The notes under the pieces were generated by a model. That model made no database searches. It was not told the DNA's origin and saw only the letters and a program-made list of their open reading frames with translations. Positions 16,776-25,127 of a DNA stretch of 48,570 bases are shown here, piece after piece. The DNA is from Flavisolibacter sp. (GTDB taxonomy: Bacteria; Bacteroidota; Bacteroidia; Chitinophagales; Chitinophagaceae): NCBI GenBank assembly GCA_028288675.1, contig JAQBNG010000125.1, forward strand, positions 1 through 48,570. Reading direction: 5' to 3'. Made by a program: the position numbers and the translations under genes. Position 1 is the stretch's first letter; each line of letters begins with the position of its first letter.

Positions 16776-17781
16776 TTTCTTTTTTATTTTTATTGTGATA
16801 CGAAAAAAGAGGAATTAAAATCAGTCCGCCCAATACAATAATAACCGTTTGCACTGCCCATAATAGCCAGCCTAATGCGTTACCAATTGTTGTTTCATCT
16901 AAACCATATAATCCCATCAATTTTGAAACTAAAAGAGGATAAGCACCGATGCCGCCAGGAGTTAGTACCATTCCTACACTACCAACAGCAAGCGTAGTTA
17001 AACCACCCCCAATACCTAAGTGGGCGGTTTCCTGCAAAGCATAAATGCCAAGTGTAGTGCTTAGTAAATATAAAATCCATATAAGCAAGGAATGAAACAT
17101 AAACCATCCTTTATGCTTAATAAAACGGATACTTTGCAAGCCATGAAAAATACCTTTTAAAACATTTTTGATTTTTCCAACTGCGTCAATATGCCCAAAC
17201 CTTTTTAATAGTAAGTACATGACTGCAACAAAAATTATAAAGCCTCCTGAATACAAAATAATTTTTGTCACTGAAGTTTCACCCGTTTGATCACGAAAGA
17301 AATTTCCAAACAGCGACCCAACATATTCACCTATGACGTGGCCCTGAAAAAAAAGAGCTGCACAAAATACCAGGGCCAGACATACAACATCCACGGCCCG
17401 CTCCATAACAATCGTTCCTATGAGTTTATCAGCTCTCACATTTTCATATTTTGACAGGAGTGTACATTTCACTACTTCGCCTAATCGGGGGACGGCAGCA
17501 TTTACCAGGTATCCTATCATTACTGCTGCAAATGTGTTGAACGTTGAAGGCTTGTAACCTAAGGGTTCCATCAAAATCTTCCAGCGAATAGCACGAATAA
17601 AATGGCTTAATAGAAGCATGATGAAAACAGGGATAATAAGCCAGGCCCTTGCCCTTTGCAGAGCAGCCTTTATCTGAAGCCACTGTTCATGCTCTATTTT
17701 CCGCACAGAAAGCCAGACGAATAAAATTCCAAGCCCGAGAAAAAAAAGGTATTGAAGTATGGTTACAAAGGGTTTCTTCAT
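16729..17781 (-). CDS. Lysylphosphatidylglycerol synthase TM-region / flippase-like protein (UPF0104)
   Basis: A 350-aa polytopic membrane protein of the LPG_synthase_TM (YbhN, AglD) family, with about eight hydrophobic helices and the conserved pattern HFIRAIRWKILMEPLGY followed by MIGYLVNAAVPRLGEVVKC. The late segment GSVGMVLTPGGIGAYP is also typical. It has no soluble aminoacyl-transferase domain, so it is not itself MprF. Lipid or polyprenol-sugar translocation has been suggested for relatives. I prefer the ATG at 17781 (MKKPFVTILQ) to the longer frame starting at 17826. It overlaps rfaE2, fitting a cell-envelope role. Confidence 0.87.
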   Translation of the reverse strand: MKKPFVTILQYLFFLGLGILFVWLSVRKIEHEQWLQIKAALQRARAWLIIPVFIMLLLSHFIRAIRWKILMEPLGYKPSTFNTFAAVMIGYLVNAAVPRLGEVVKCTLLSKYENVRADKLIGTIVMERAVDVVCLALVFCAALFFQGHVIGEYVGSLFGNFFRDQTGETSVTKIILYSGGFIIFVAVMYLLLKRFGHIDAVGKIKNVLKGIFHGLQSIRFIKHKGWFMFHSLLIWILYLLSTTLGIYALQETAHLGIGGGLTTLAVGSVGMVLTPGGIGAYPLLVSKLMGLYGLDETTIGNALGWLLWAVQTVIIVLGGLILIPLFSYHNKNKKESEARTKLTEQDIAPL

Positions 17782-17859
17782 ACGGAGTGAAGATAGAGAT
17801 GAACGATTGAATATTAAACAAAGCAAGAACTAAGGAAAGAGTTAGCAATTAACAGTTTG

Positions 17860-18702
17860 TTAATTCAAAATGACGTTATCTATCAGCCTGATTGTACCTA
17901 TATATGCTGCAACAACTGCCACAAGAGGATCATTGATATTTGTAGATGGTGCGAGAGTATCTGCATTAGCAATTTCAAAATAATCTACATTAAAACCTTT
18001 ACCTTCTAAAAACGAGTAAGCTTCGGCCTTTACCTGAAGAATTGATCTATTTAGAAAATTGGATTTAACGAATAGCAGCGTTTCAAAAATGGCAGGAGCA
18101 AGTTCCCTCTGTTCAACCGATAAGCGAAGGTTACGGCTGCTCATTGCAAGACCATCTTCTTCACGAATAGTTGGCTCAATTGTCAGGCTGATATTATTTT
18201 GCTTACCTGTAAGTTCAATTAATTTATTTATCACTTTGCATTGCTGGTAGTCTTTTTGCCCCAGGTATAATCTATCAGGCATTATTATGTTTAAAAGCCG
18301 GTCAACAACCTGGCAAACTCCTTGAAAATGACCTGGCCGGAAGTGTCCCTCTAAAACAGTTTCGAGGCCATCCAGATCATATTCTTTTACCGCTTGATTA
18401 TCAGGATATATTTCTTTTTCCGATGGAAGAAACAATATATCGCAACCATTGGTGATAAGCGCTTCAATATCTTTTTCAATAGTAACAGGATAATGCCTGA
18501 AGTCGTCGGCGTTATTGAACTGAGTAGGGTTAACAAAAATGCTGCATACGGTAATCCTGTTTTCATTTTTTGAAGAACGGATCAGCGCCAGGTGACCTTG
18601 GTGAAGCGCTCCCATTGTTGGAACAAATCCGGCCGAAACACCTTTTTTCTTCTGATCAGAGAGATAATCGCTAAGGTCTTTGGCCTTTTTGTAAACCGTC
18701 AT
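17860..18702 (-). CDS. panC: Pantothenate synthetase
   Basis: This enzyme joins pantoate and beta-alanine with ATP to form pantothenate, the coenzyme A precursor. The 280-aa protein shows VPTMGALHQGHLALI (HIGH-like HxGH) near 24-38, IFVNPTQF, the conserved RPGHFQGVCQVVDRL, LYLGQKDYQQCKVI and AMSSRNLRLS (KMSKS-like). It is first in the minus-strand series panC, flippase-like gene, rfaE2, ppk1, ppx, and is divergent from the GT5 gene with 87 nt between starts. Confidence 0.96.
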   Translation of the reverse strand: MTVYKKAKDLSDYLSDQKKKGVSAGFVPTMGALHQGHLALIRSSKNENRITVCSIFVNPTQFNNADDFRHYPVTIEKDIEALITNGCDILFLPSEKEIYPDNQAVKEYDLDGLETVLEGHFRPGHFQGVCQVVDRLLNIIMPDRLYLGQKDYQQCKVINKLIELTGKQNNISLTIEPTIREEDGLAMSSRNLRLSVEQRELAPAIFETLLFVKSNFLNRSILQVKAEAYSFLEGKGFNVDYFEIANADTLAPSTNINDPLVAVVAAYIGTIRLIDNVILN

Positions 18703-18750
18703 GATACTGATTTAAAGCATTGCTGGTGCTGCACTTGCAAAATAAATACT

Positions 18751-18758
18751 TACCTTCG
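18751..18758 (+). promoter_or_regulatory. Putative -7 element TACCTTCG of the GT5 gene
   Basis: TACCTTCG is the same octamer that forms the rpsO promoter -7 box, lying 32 nt before the ATG at 18790. The nearest upstream TTG (18735-18737) is only 13 nt away, shorter than usual. Confidence 0.45.
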
Positions 18759-18789
18759 CCAACTTTCCGTTTTATATAAAACACATACA

Positions 18790-19605
18790 ATGTCAGCAAA
18801 GAAAAGAATTTTATTTATTGCCAATGAAATGTCGCCTTATTTAGAGCTGACTGAATTTTCTGAAGTGGTAAATAGGCTGGCGATCAAGTCGAATGACAAT
18901 AATTTTGAGGTCCGTTGTATCATGCCCCGCTTTGGCGCTATTAATGAGCGCCGGCACCGCTTGCACGAAGTAGTGCGTCTTTCCGGTATAAATGTTTCAA
19001 TTGATAATGAAGATTTTCCATTGCAAATCAAAGTTGCATCCTTACCTAATGCAAGATTACAGGTTTACTTTTTAGATAACGAAGACCTCTTTAAGCGCAA
19101 ATATGTTTTTACAAACGAAGCTGAAAAATGGTATGACGATAATGGCCTTCGGTCTATTTTCTTATGTAAAGGTGCTTTGGAAACAGTAAAAAAATTTGGC
19201 TGGCCTCCCGACATAATTCATTGCAGTGGCTGGATGACCGGCTTAGTGCCTGCTTATCTTAAAACAGTATATAAAAAAGAGCCTGTATTTGGGCATAGCA
19301 AAATTGTTTATACTATTGGACAAACAACGTTTAAAGAGAAGCTCGGTGCCGATTTTATAAAGAAAGCACTTATACATCCTCTGATCAAGGAAAAAGATTT
19401 AGAACCCTTTAAAGAAGGTACCAATGTAGCAATGATGCGTGGCGGTGCGACTTATGCGGATGCTGTTACTTTCGGTGTAGAAAAAGGGGATAAAAAACTG
19501 CTTGAAGAGTTCTCTAAAGTAAAAGGGAAAAAGACTTTACCTTATAACGCAGAATCTGATTTAACAGACTATTTACAACTGTATAACGACCTTGCGAGCA
19601 AGTAA
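18790..19605 (+). CDS. Short GT5-type glycogen/starch synthase-like protein
   Basis: A 271-aa protein resembling only the N-terminal (starch synthase catalytic, GT5) domain of glycogen synthase. It begins MSAKKRILFIANEMSPYLEL and includes WPPDIIHCSGWMTGLVPAYL, matching the family's DIIHxHDWxT region. The KTGGL ADP-glucose-binding motif expected near the N-terminus is replaced by residues ELTEF, and the whole C-terminal GT-B domain with its catalytic residues is absent. Canonical glycogen synthases are about 480-500 aa. I doubt it is an active synthase; a regulatory or binding role is possible. It is followed 30 nt later by the DUF4270 gene. The start at 18790 is preferred over the longer frame from 18592, which runs through panC. 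Confidence 0.82.
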   Translation: MSAKKRILFIANEMSPYLELTEFSEVVNRLAIKSNDNNFEVRCIMPRFGAINERRHRLHEVVRLSGINVSIDNEDFPLQIKVASLPNARLQVYFLDNEDLFKRKYVFTNEAEKWYDDNGLRSIFLCKGALETVKKFGWPPDIIHCSGWMTGLVPAYLKTVYKKEPVFGHSKIVYTIGQTTFKEKLGADFIKKALIHPLIKEKDLEPFKEGTNVAMMRGGATYADAVTFGVEKGDKKLLEEFSKVKGKKTLPYNAESDLTDYLQLYNDLASK

Positions 19606-19635
19606 AAGAATCTACTCATTCCATAATTATTTGCT

Positions 19636-21054
19636 GTGAATTTAAAAGGTTTGTCTGTACTGCTTTCTACTATTTTCCTTGTATTATTTTTTTCCTGCAC
19701 AAAAATTAACGAAGCCACAGAATTGGGCGGCGACCTTATACCAGCGGTTGATAATGTGAATACATTTGATACTACTATAGATATTACCGCAGCTTATTTC
19801 CCTTTCAATGATTCTAGCAAACACTTGATTACAGATAACATGGCATTGGGTAGAATTAACGACCCTATTTTTGGGACCACTAATGCTGATATGTATTTCA
19901 ATTTAAGCAGTACAGTTTATGGCACATCTCCATTTAAAGATTCTGTAAAGTTCATTGATTCGGTTGTTTTATCACTTGGTTATCAAGGTGGTTATGGCGA
20001 TACATCAATAAGCAGTCAGGTAACTGTACAGGTTTCTGAGATAAATACAGGCCTTCAATTTCAGGATACAGTATTATATCGATTTGATCACCCTGGTTTT
20101 AACTCGGGTTCTGTTCTGGGAACAAAGACTTTTTCCGGCCCTCAGTTCAAAGATTCTACCAGGATTGGCTTTAAAAGTGATACTACGAAAGTGGCAAATG
20201 TTTTACGTATTCGTCTAAATAATTCTATTGGTGATAAATTAAAAAGTTTTGACGCAACTGCAACTGGTGGATTTAAAAACGACTCTTTTTTTCGAGAGAA
20301 GTTTAGGGGATTTGCTGTAAAAACTACTAATATAAGTGGCCCTGGTATGCTTGCCTATTTCAACCTGGTAGATTTTACAAAGTCCGCACTTATTGTTTAC
20401 TACCGTAGTTCAAATAATGGTATAAAAGATACGGCAACAGCAACTTTCGTACACAGTTCTTACAGCCAGGCAAACTCAATTAAGCGTACCCCTGGCGGAA
20501 ATTATTTGGCTAACCTAAATCAATCTTCATCTCAAAATTTATATATCCAATCATCACCCACGGGATCTTATGTAGGAATGGCAATTCCTGTACTTAGCAG
20601 TTTTCCAAATAGAGTAATTCACCGTGCGGAATTAATTGCGTACAAAGTATCGCCGGTTTTAGATAACTTGTTTGCTGTGCCAGCACGATTGCTCCTTGAT
20701 CACAAGGGCGCAAGTAACGGTAAAGACAGCGCTTATATTTTTGAAAATGATTTACAGGCAGGTTTTGACGGCTCTTTAAACTTTGCATCATTTGGAGGTA
20801 ACCTTCGTCCTGATAATTCTTACCGTTTCAATATTACCAGGTATGTACAGGGAATTGTAACAAGAAAAGAACGGAACGATAGCCTTCGCTTGTATGCTCC
20901 CTATCGAAGTAATTTATTTGCAAAAAACATGGGGCAAAGCATTTCTATCCCTAATCTTACTAACATAGCCAGTGGTCGGGTTGTTGTCGCTAACGGCAAT
21001 TTTACAGATCCATCAAAACGATTACGACTGCGTATCATCTATTCCAACTTATAA
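19636..21054 (+). CDS. DUF4270 family lipoprotein
   Basis: A 472-aa exported protein starting with GTG at 19636. The N-terminal signal ends in a lipobox (LVLFFSC, Cys21), followed by TKINEATELGGDLIPAVDNV, the family's recognisable beginning. The remainder is beta-rich with many Ser/Thr/Asn residues, compatible with an outer-membrane or surface lipoprotein. DUF4270 proteins are restricted to Bacteroidota and are of unknown function. No transmembrane segments are present after the signal. The gene ends at a hairpin. Confidence 0.88.
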   Translation: MNLKGLSVLLSTIFLVLFFSCTKINEATELGGDLIPAVDNVNTFDTTIDITAAYFPFNDSSKHLITDNMALGRINDPIFGTTNADMYFNLSSTVYGTSPFKDSVKFIDSVVLSLGYQGGYGDTSISSQVTVQVSEINTGLQFQDTVLYRFDHPGFNSGSVLGTKTFSGPQFKDSTRIGFKSDTTKVANVLRIRLNNSIGDKLKSFDATATGGFKNDSFFREKFRGFAVKTTNISGPGMLAYFNLVDFTKSALIVYYRSSNNGIKDTATATFVHSSYSQANSIKRTPGGNYLANLNQSSSQNLYIQSSPTGSYVGMAIPVLSSFPNRVIHRAELIAYKVSPVLDNLFAVPARLLLDHKGASNGKDSAYIFENDLQAGFDGSLNFASFGGNLRPDNSYRFNITRYVQGIVTRKERNDSLRLYAPYRSNLFAKNMGQSISIPNLTNIASGRVVVANGNFTDPSKRLRLRIIYSNL

Positions 21055-21059
21055 TATTA

Positions 21060-21083
21060 TCGGGTGCCTATATTTGCACCCGA
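21060..21083 (+). terminator. Hairpin after the DUF4270 gene
   Basis: TCGGGTGC and GCACCCGA flank an 8-nt loop, followed by TTTTGCTTT. The stem is strong but the T tract is interrupted. The loop contains most of a TATATTTG -7 box. Confidence 0.65.
21069..21076 (+). promoter_or_regulatory. Putative metK -7 box TATATTTG inside the terminator hairpin
   Basis: A perfect TAnnTTTG octamer lies in the loop of the hairpin at 21060-21083, 84 nt before the metK ATG. No TTG occurs at -33 spacing, so support is limited to the -7 match. Confidence 0.4.
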
Positions 21084-21159
21084 TTTTGCTTTATACCCGA
21101 GGACCGCTCTTCCCGGCACAGAACCAAAATCATAATTACATCAACCTAAATTTTTTTTA

Positions 21160-22413
21160 ATGCCTTATTTATTTACTTCTGAAAGTGTATCAGAAGGCCA
21201 CCCCGACAAAATCGCTGACCAGATTTCTGACGCACTGATTGATAATTTTTTAGCCTTTGACCCTGACTCAAAAGTTGCCTGCGAAACTTTAGTTACAACA
21301 GGCCAGGTAATATTGGCGGGTGAAGTAAAATCAAAAGCCTATCTCGATGTACAGGAAATTGCCCGCGGTGTCATTCGCCGTATTGGATATACTAAAAGCG
21401 AGTACATGTTTGAGGCAAACTCCTGCGGAGTATTATCAGCTATTCACGAACAGTCTGCAGATATTAATCAAGGCGTTGACAGGGCAGCAAAAGAAGAACA
21501 AGGTGCCGGTGACCAGGGAATGATGTTTGGTTATGCAACTGCTGAAACAGAAGATTATATGCCTTTGGCTCTTGATCTGGCGCATAAGCTTTTACAGGAA
21601 TTAGCTGTTCTTCGCCGCGAAAATAATATCATTCAATACCTGCGTCCAGATGCAAAAAGCCAGGTTACTTTAGAGTACGATGATAATAACCAACCTGTTC
21701 GAATAGACGCTATTGTTATTTCCACGCAGCATGATGATTTTGATACAGAAGCAGACATGTTGGAAAAAATAAAAAGCGATATTATCAACATTTTAGTTCC
21801 ACGGATTACGGCAAAATATACCAAGTATGCCAACTTATTCAATAGCGAAATAAAGTATCACATTAACCCGACAGGTAAGTTTGTTATTGGTGGTCCGCAT
21901 GGCGATACCGGCTTAACAGGTCGCAAGATTATTGTTGATACTTACGGCGGTAAAGGCGCACATGGTGGTGGTGCATTCAGTGGTAAAGACCCTTCAAAAG
22001 TTGACCGCTCGGCAGCTTATGCTACCCGTCATATAGCAAAAAACCTGGTGGCTGCAGGTGTGTGCGATGAAGTACTGGTCCAGGTTTCTTATGCAATCGG
22101 AGTTGCACAGCCGATGGGTATCTATGTAAATACGTATCGTACTGCAAAAGTTGAAATGAATGATGGCGAAATTGCTAAAAAGGTGGAAGCTATATTCGAC
22201 ATGCGTCCTTACTTTATTGAAGAACGTCTGAAATTACGTAACCCTATTTACAGTGAAACGGCTGCTTACGGACACATGGGCCGCAAGCCAGAAACTGTAA
22301 CAAAAGAATTTCGCTCACCGGAAGGCAAGGTGGTAATAAAAGAAGTAGAACTGTTTACCTGGGAGAAGTTAGATTATGTTGATGTAGTGAAGAAAGCATT
22401 TAGCATTAAGTAA
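21160..22413 (+). CDS. metK: S-adenosylmethionine synthetase
   Basis: This enzyme makes S-adenosylmethionine from methionine and ATP. The 417-aa protein shows [20 protein letters not shown] at 8-27, the hexapeptide-like region [32 protein letters not shown], and [16 protein letters not shown] (P-loop-like and potassium-site residues). It is complete and of the slightly extended size usual in Bacteroidota. It is monocistronic, closed by a terminator at 22429. I looked for a SAM riboswitch in the short leader and did not recognise one. Confidence 0.97.
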   Translation: MPYLFTSESVSEGHPDKIADQISDALIDNFLAFDPDSKVACETLVTTGQVILAGEVKSKAYLDVQEIARGVIRRIGYTKSEYMFEANSCGVLSAIHEQSADINQGVDRAAKEEQGAGDQGMMFGYATAETEDYMPLALDLAHKLLQELAVLRRENNIIQYLRPDAKSQVTLEYDDNNQPVRIDAIVISTQHDDFDTEADMLEKIKSDIINILVPRITAKYTKYANLFNSEIKYHINPTGKFVIGGPHGDTGLTGRKIIVDTYGGKGAHGGGAFSGKDPSKVDRSAAYATRHIAKNLVAAGVCDEVLVQVSYAIGVAQPMGIYVNTYRTAKVEMNDGEIAKKVEAIFDMRPYFIEERLKLRNPIYSETAAYGHMGRKPETVTKEFRSPEGKVVIKEVELFTWEKLDYVDVVKKAFSIK

Positions 22414-22428
22414 TTAAACAGAATAGAA

Positions 22429-22456
22429 AGAGGCTGAGTTTTTCAGTCTCTTTTTT
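22429..22456 (+). terminator. Rho-independent terminator of metK
   Basis: AGAGGCTGA pairs with TCAGTCTCT (one G-T wobble) around a GTTTT loop, followed by a T tract. It insulates metK from the toxin-antitoxin genes. Confidence 0.85.
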
Positions 22457-22464
22457 GCCTTGGA

Positions 22465-22499
22465 TTGTTTAGTTAAAAATTGTACTTACCTTAGTACAA
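22465..22499 (+). promoter_or_regulatory. Toxin-antitoxin promoter with palindromic operator
   Basis: A -33 TTG at 22465-22467 is followed, 19 nt later, by TACCTTAG (22487-22494), a near match to the -7 consensus. A 20-bp palindrome TTGTACT-N6-AGTACAA (22480-22499, arms perfect over 7 bp) sits directly over the -7 box, where a bound repressor would block RNA polymerase. The antitoxin ATG follows at 22509, giving a leader of under 10 nt. Confidence 0.75.
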
Positions 22500-22508
22500 A
22501 ATTAGACC

Positions 22509-22973
22509 ATGAAAGTAAAAGAACCGGCCGTGGCCTATGAGACCCGCAACCCATTGAGCAAGGTTGCGGCAGGCAAAGCAAAAGTGGTTTCGCTGCACCA
22601 ATTGAATTCGTTTGAAAAAATCAGCGCTATCCGCGAAGGTGTTTCAAAAGAAGAACTGGAGAACCTTAAAAACGGCGCCGGGTTAGATTATGATACGTTA
22701 GCGCAGGCCTTGAATGTGGCGAAAGCTACGCTGCACAATAAAAAAGGTAAAGCCAAATTTGACAAGTACATTAGTGAACGGGTATTCCTAATTGCCGATT
22801 TGTACTCGTTCGGTTACGATGTTTTTGGCAACCGGGAGAAGTTTAATGACTGGATGAAAACCGAAAACAGGGCTCTGGGAGGTATAACGCCAGTTAGTTT
22901 GATGGATACTTTGTACGGTACCGAAGAAGTAAAACACCTGATTGGCCGGATTGCTTACGGCGTTTACAGCTAA
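22509..22973 (+). CDS. Xre/MbcA/ParS-type antitoxin (DUF2384)
   Basis: The 154-aa antitoxin of a RES-Xre type II pair. The middle region (EELENLKNGAGLDYDTLAQA then VAKATLHNKK) is a degenerate Xre-like helix-turn-helix for DNA binding. The C-terminal part (YDVFGNREKFNDWMKTENRA, then ISPVSL-like ITPVSLMDTLYG, ending GRIAYGVYS) is the DUF2384 toxin-binding domain, whose tail normally plugs the toxin's active site. It is followed 5 nt later by the toxin gene. Autoregulation through the palindrome at 22480-22499 is predicted. Confidence 0.93.
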   Translation: MKVKEPAVAYETRNPLSKVAAGKAKVVSLHQLNSFEKISAIREGVSKEELENLKNGAGLDYDTLAQALNVAKATLHNKKGKAKFDKYISERVFLIADLYSFGYDVFGNREKFNDWMKTENRALGGITPVSLMDTLYGTEEVKHLIGRIAYGVYS

Positions 22974-22978
22974 TAATT

Positions 22979-23425
22979 ATGGAAGTTTATCATTTGGGCT
23001 TGACGAGGTTTGCCCGGCAATTGACAGGCGAGGGTGCAAAGCTATTTGGTGGACGATGGAACTTAATTGGTTGTCCTTGTATCTATACAGCTGAATCCAA
23101 GGCATTAAGCGTTTTGGAGTATGCCGCAAATGTTTTACTAGAGCAAATGCCCGAGGATTTATCGTTCACTGCTTACGAAATCCCTGCTGATAGTTGGAGC
23201 CTCTTTTCTTCCAGCCAACTGCCTTGCAACTGGGCGGACACTCCGCCTGTGGGTACTGCGGAATGGGGCACTAAGCAATTGCAGGAAAATCTGGCCATCC
23301 GTGTTCCTTCTGTAATCATTCCTTCCGAGTTCAATTACATCCTCAACCCACTTCATCCCGATTTTAAAAAGGTGCAGATAAAAGAAGTCGCATCGTTTAC
23401 TTTTGACAACAGAATCAAAAAATAA
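22979..23425 (+). CDS. RES-domain NAD+-phosphorylase/hydrolase toxin
   Basis: A 148-aa toxin of the RES family, which degrades NAD+ and arrests growth when free of its antitoxin. The family's Arg, Glu and Ser are at Arg26 (FGGRWN), Glu47 (SVLEYAAN) and Ser111 (RVPSVIIP). The C-terminal NYILNPLHPDF is the typical closing motif. All three signature residues are intact, so the module looks functional. It lies 5 nt downstream of its antitoxin and 5 nt upstream of rlmB, within a housekeeping region. Confidence 0.93.
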   Translation: MEVYHLGLTRFARQLTGEGAKLFGGRWNLIGCPCIYTAESKALSVLEYAANVLLEQMPEDLSFTAYEIPADSWSLFSSSQLPCNWADTPPVGTAEWGTKQLQENLAIRVPSVIIPSEFNYILNPLHPDFKKVQIKEVASFTFDNRIKK

Positions 23426-23430
23426 CCATT

Positions 23431-24210
23431 TTGAAAAATTTTCGTCCGCAAAGCAGGCCCAAAAAAAGTACATTAATTATAGGTAGAAAAGCTGTGCTGG
23501 AAGCCATTCAAAGTGGTAAGGCTTTAGAAAGAATTTACCTGCAAAATACTGTAGGTGGTAAAGAGATCACAGAAATCACAAACCTTGCCTTTGCAAAAAA
23601 AATTCCCACTAATAAAGTTCCTATTGATAAACTGAATGGATTTAACGTGGGGCCGCACGAAGGTTGCGTAGCACTTATTTCTTTAATTCAGTACCAGGAT
23701 CTACAGGAAGTAATTTCTTACGTGGTTGAAAAAGGAGAGGTACCGCTGTTTTTAATTTTGGACGGTATCACCGACATTAGAAATATCGGCGGTATTGCCA
23801 GAACGGCTTTTTGCACCGGCGTAAATGCCATCATCATACCCGATAAAGGTGTCGGCATGTTGAATGAAGACGCAGTACTGACTTCGGCGGGGGCTTTGGA
23901 GAAACTACCGGTTTGCCGAGTAAATAGTTTGATGAAAGCAATTGATGAACTGCACCTGAATGGAATTAAAGTTTTGGCCAGCGAAATGACGGCAGAAAAA
24001 AAGGTATTTGAAATGGATTTTACTGAACCGGCAGCAATCATTATGGGAAGCGAGGAAAAAGGAATTTATCCTGCACTGCTAAAAGTAACCGATGAACAAT
24101 TCAAAATACCCATGATAGGAGAATTTGAATCATTGAATGTTTCAGTTGCAACCGGAATGATTTTGTATGAAGCGATGAAACAGCGTCAATTTGCAAATTC
24201 GAAAATCTGA
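23431..24210 (+). CDS. rlmB: 23S rRNA 2'-O-methyltransferase of the SpoU/TrmH family (RlmB-like)
   Basis: A 259-aa SPOUT methyltransferase expected to methylate a guanosine ribose in 23S rRNA. An N-terminal L30e-like RNA-binding domain (IIGRKAVLEAIQSGKALERI) is followed by the SPOUT domain: motif 1 LILDGITDIRNIGGIARTA, motif 2 AAIIMGSEEKGI and motif 3 LNVSVATGMILYE, which form the knotted AdoMet site. It starts with TTG at 23431, only 5 nt after the RES toxin stop, and is followed 2 nt later by the HMG-CoA lyase ATG. G2251 specificity is by homology. Confidence 0.92.
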   Translation: MKNFRPQSRPKKSTLIIGRKAVLEAIQSGKALERIYLQNTVGGKEITEITNLAFAKKIPTNKVPIDKLNGFNVGPHEGCVALISLIQYQDLQEVISYVVEKGEVPLFLILDGITDIRNIGGIARTAFCTGVNAIIIPDKGVGMLNEDAVLTSAGALEKLPVCRVNSLMKAIDELHLNGIKVLASEMTAEKKVFEMDFTEPAAIIMGSEEKGIYPALLKVTDEQFKIPMIGEFESLNVSVATGMILYEAMKQRQFANSKI

Positions 24211-24212
24211 AA

Positions 24213-25085
24213 ATGAGTTTCCTAACGGATAATCCAATCATCCAACTAATCGAATGTCCCCGCGATGCGATGCAGGGATGGAAGGATTTTATCCCCACCG
24301 AAAAAAAAGTAGAATACATTAATTCTTTATTGGAAGTTGGATTTGACACAATCGATTTTGGGAGCTTTGTTTCGCCAAAAGCCATTCCACAAATGGCAGA
24401 CACTAGGGAAGTAATTAAGAAGCTGAAAGTTGAAAGTTCAAAGTCAAAACTGCTGGCAATTGTGGCAAATGTTCGTGGGGCAGAAGAAGCTGTAACGTTC
24501 GATGAGATAACCTATTTAGGTTTTCCTTTTTCAATTTCTGAAACCTTTCAGCAACGAAATACCAATAGTTCAATTAAAGAAAGTTTAAGCAGGGTAGAAG
24601 AGATTCAAAGTCATTGTTTGAAGAATCGTAAGCAATTGGTAATTTATTTAAGCATGGGCTTTGGTAATCCGTATGGCGATGAATATAATGCGGAAATACT
24701 TTTAAAATGGGTTGATGAAATGGTGAAGAAAGAAATTAAAATTATTTCTTTGGCTGATACAGTTGGTGTAGCTACACCTGAACAAATCTCTGTTGCGTTA
24801 AATACGTTAGTTCCAAAATATCCTGAAACGAGAATTGGCGTTCATTTGCATTCTACACCTAACAATTGGAAAGAAAAGCTGGAAGCCGCGGTGGAAGCAG
24901 GTTGTAAAAGAATTGATGGCGCCTTAAAAGGTATCGGCGGCTGTCCGATGGCTGGAAATGATTTGGTAGGAAATATGAATACCGAGTTAATTATTTCTTA
25001 CCTCGAAGAAAAAGGGTTGATAAAAGGTTTAAACAAAAATGCGTTGCAAAAAAGTCTTCAATTAGCCTCCGAAATATTTAATTGA
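24213..25085 (+). CDS. mvaB: Hydroxymethylglutaryl-CoA lyase
   Basis: This enzyme cleaves HMG-CoA to acetyl-CoA and acetoacetate, the last step of leucine degradation. The 290-aa TIM-barrel protein keeps the catalytic set: Arg-Asp in IECPRDAMQGW (normally GPRDGLQ), the HxH metal pair in GVHLHSTPNN, and Cys in GIGGCPMAGNDLVGN. The Asp after the second His of the usual HxHD is Ser here, as in HLHSTPNN, and the start of the barrel has CPRDA rather than GPRDG. It therefore belongs to a divergent subgroup, and the substrate could be a related 3-hydroxyacyl-CoA. Confidence 0.9.
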   Translation: MSFLTDNPIIQLIECPRDAMQGWKDFIPTEKKVEYINSLLEVGFDTIDFGSFVSPKAIPQMADTREVIKKLKVESSKSKLLAIVANVRGAEEAVTFDEITYLGFPFSISETFQQRNTNSSIKESLSRVEEIQSHCLKNRKQLVIYLSMGFGNPYGDEYNAEILLKWVDEMVKKEIKIISLADTVGVATPEQISVALNTLVPKYPETRIGVHLHSTPNNWKEKLEAAVEAGCKRIDGALKGIGGCPMAGNDLVGNMNTELIISYLEEKGLIKGLNKNALQKSLQLASEIFN

Positions 25086-25127
25086 CCTTATATTAATTGG
25101 TGTAGTTCGTCGTTGATAATTCTTGTT

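Noticed and set aside
16729-17826. Calling the membrane protein MprF (lysyl-PG synthase)
   Set aside because: It has only the transmembrane half; the cytosolic aminoacyl-transferase domain is absent.
18592-18789. N-terminal extension of the GT5 gene reaching into panC
   Set aside because: The extra 66 residues run antisense through the panC coding start and do not resemble any GT5 N-terminus; the ATG at 18790 fits the family and lies after a promoter-like box.
21084-21159. SAM riboswitch before metK
   Set aside because: The leader is about 75 nt and no SAM-I or SAM-II type helices could be drawn.
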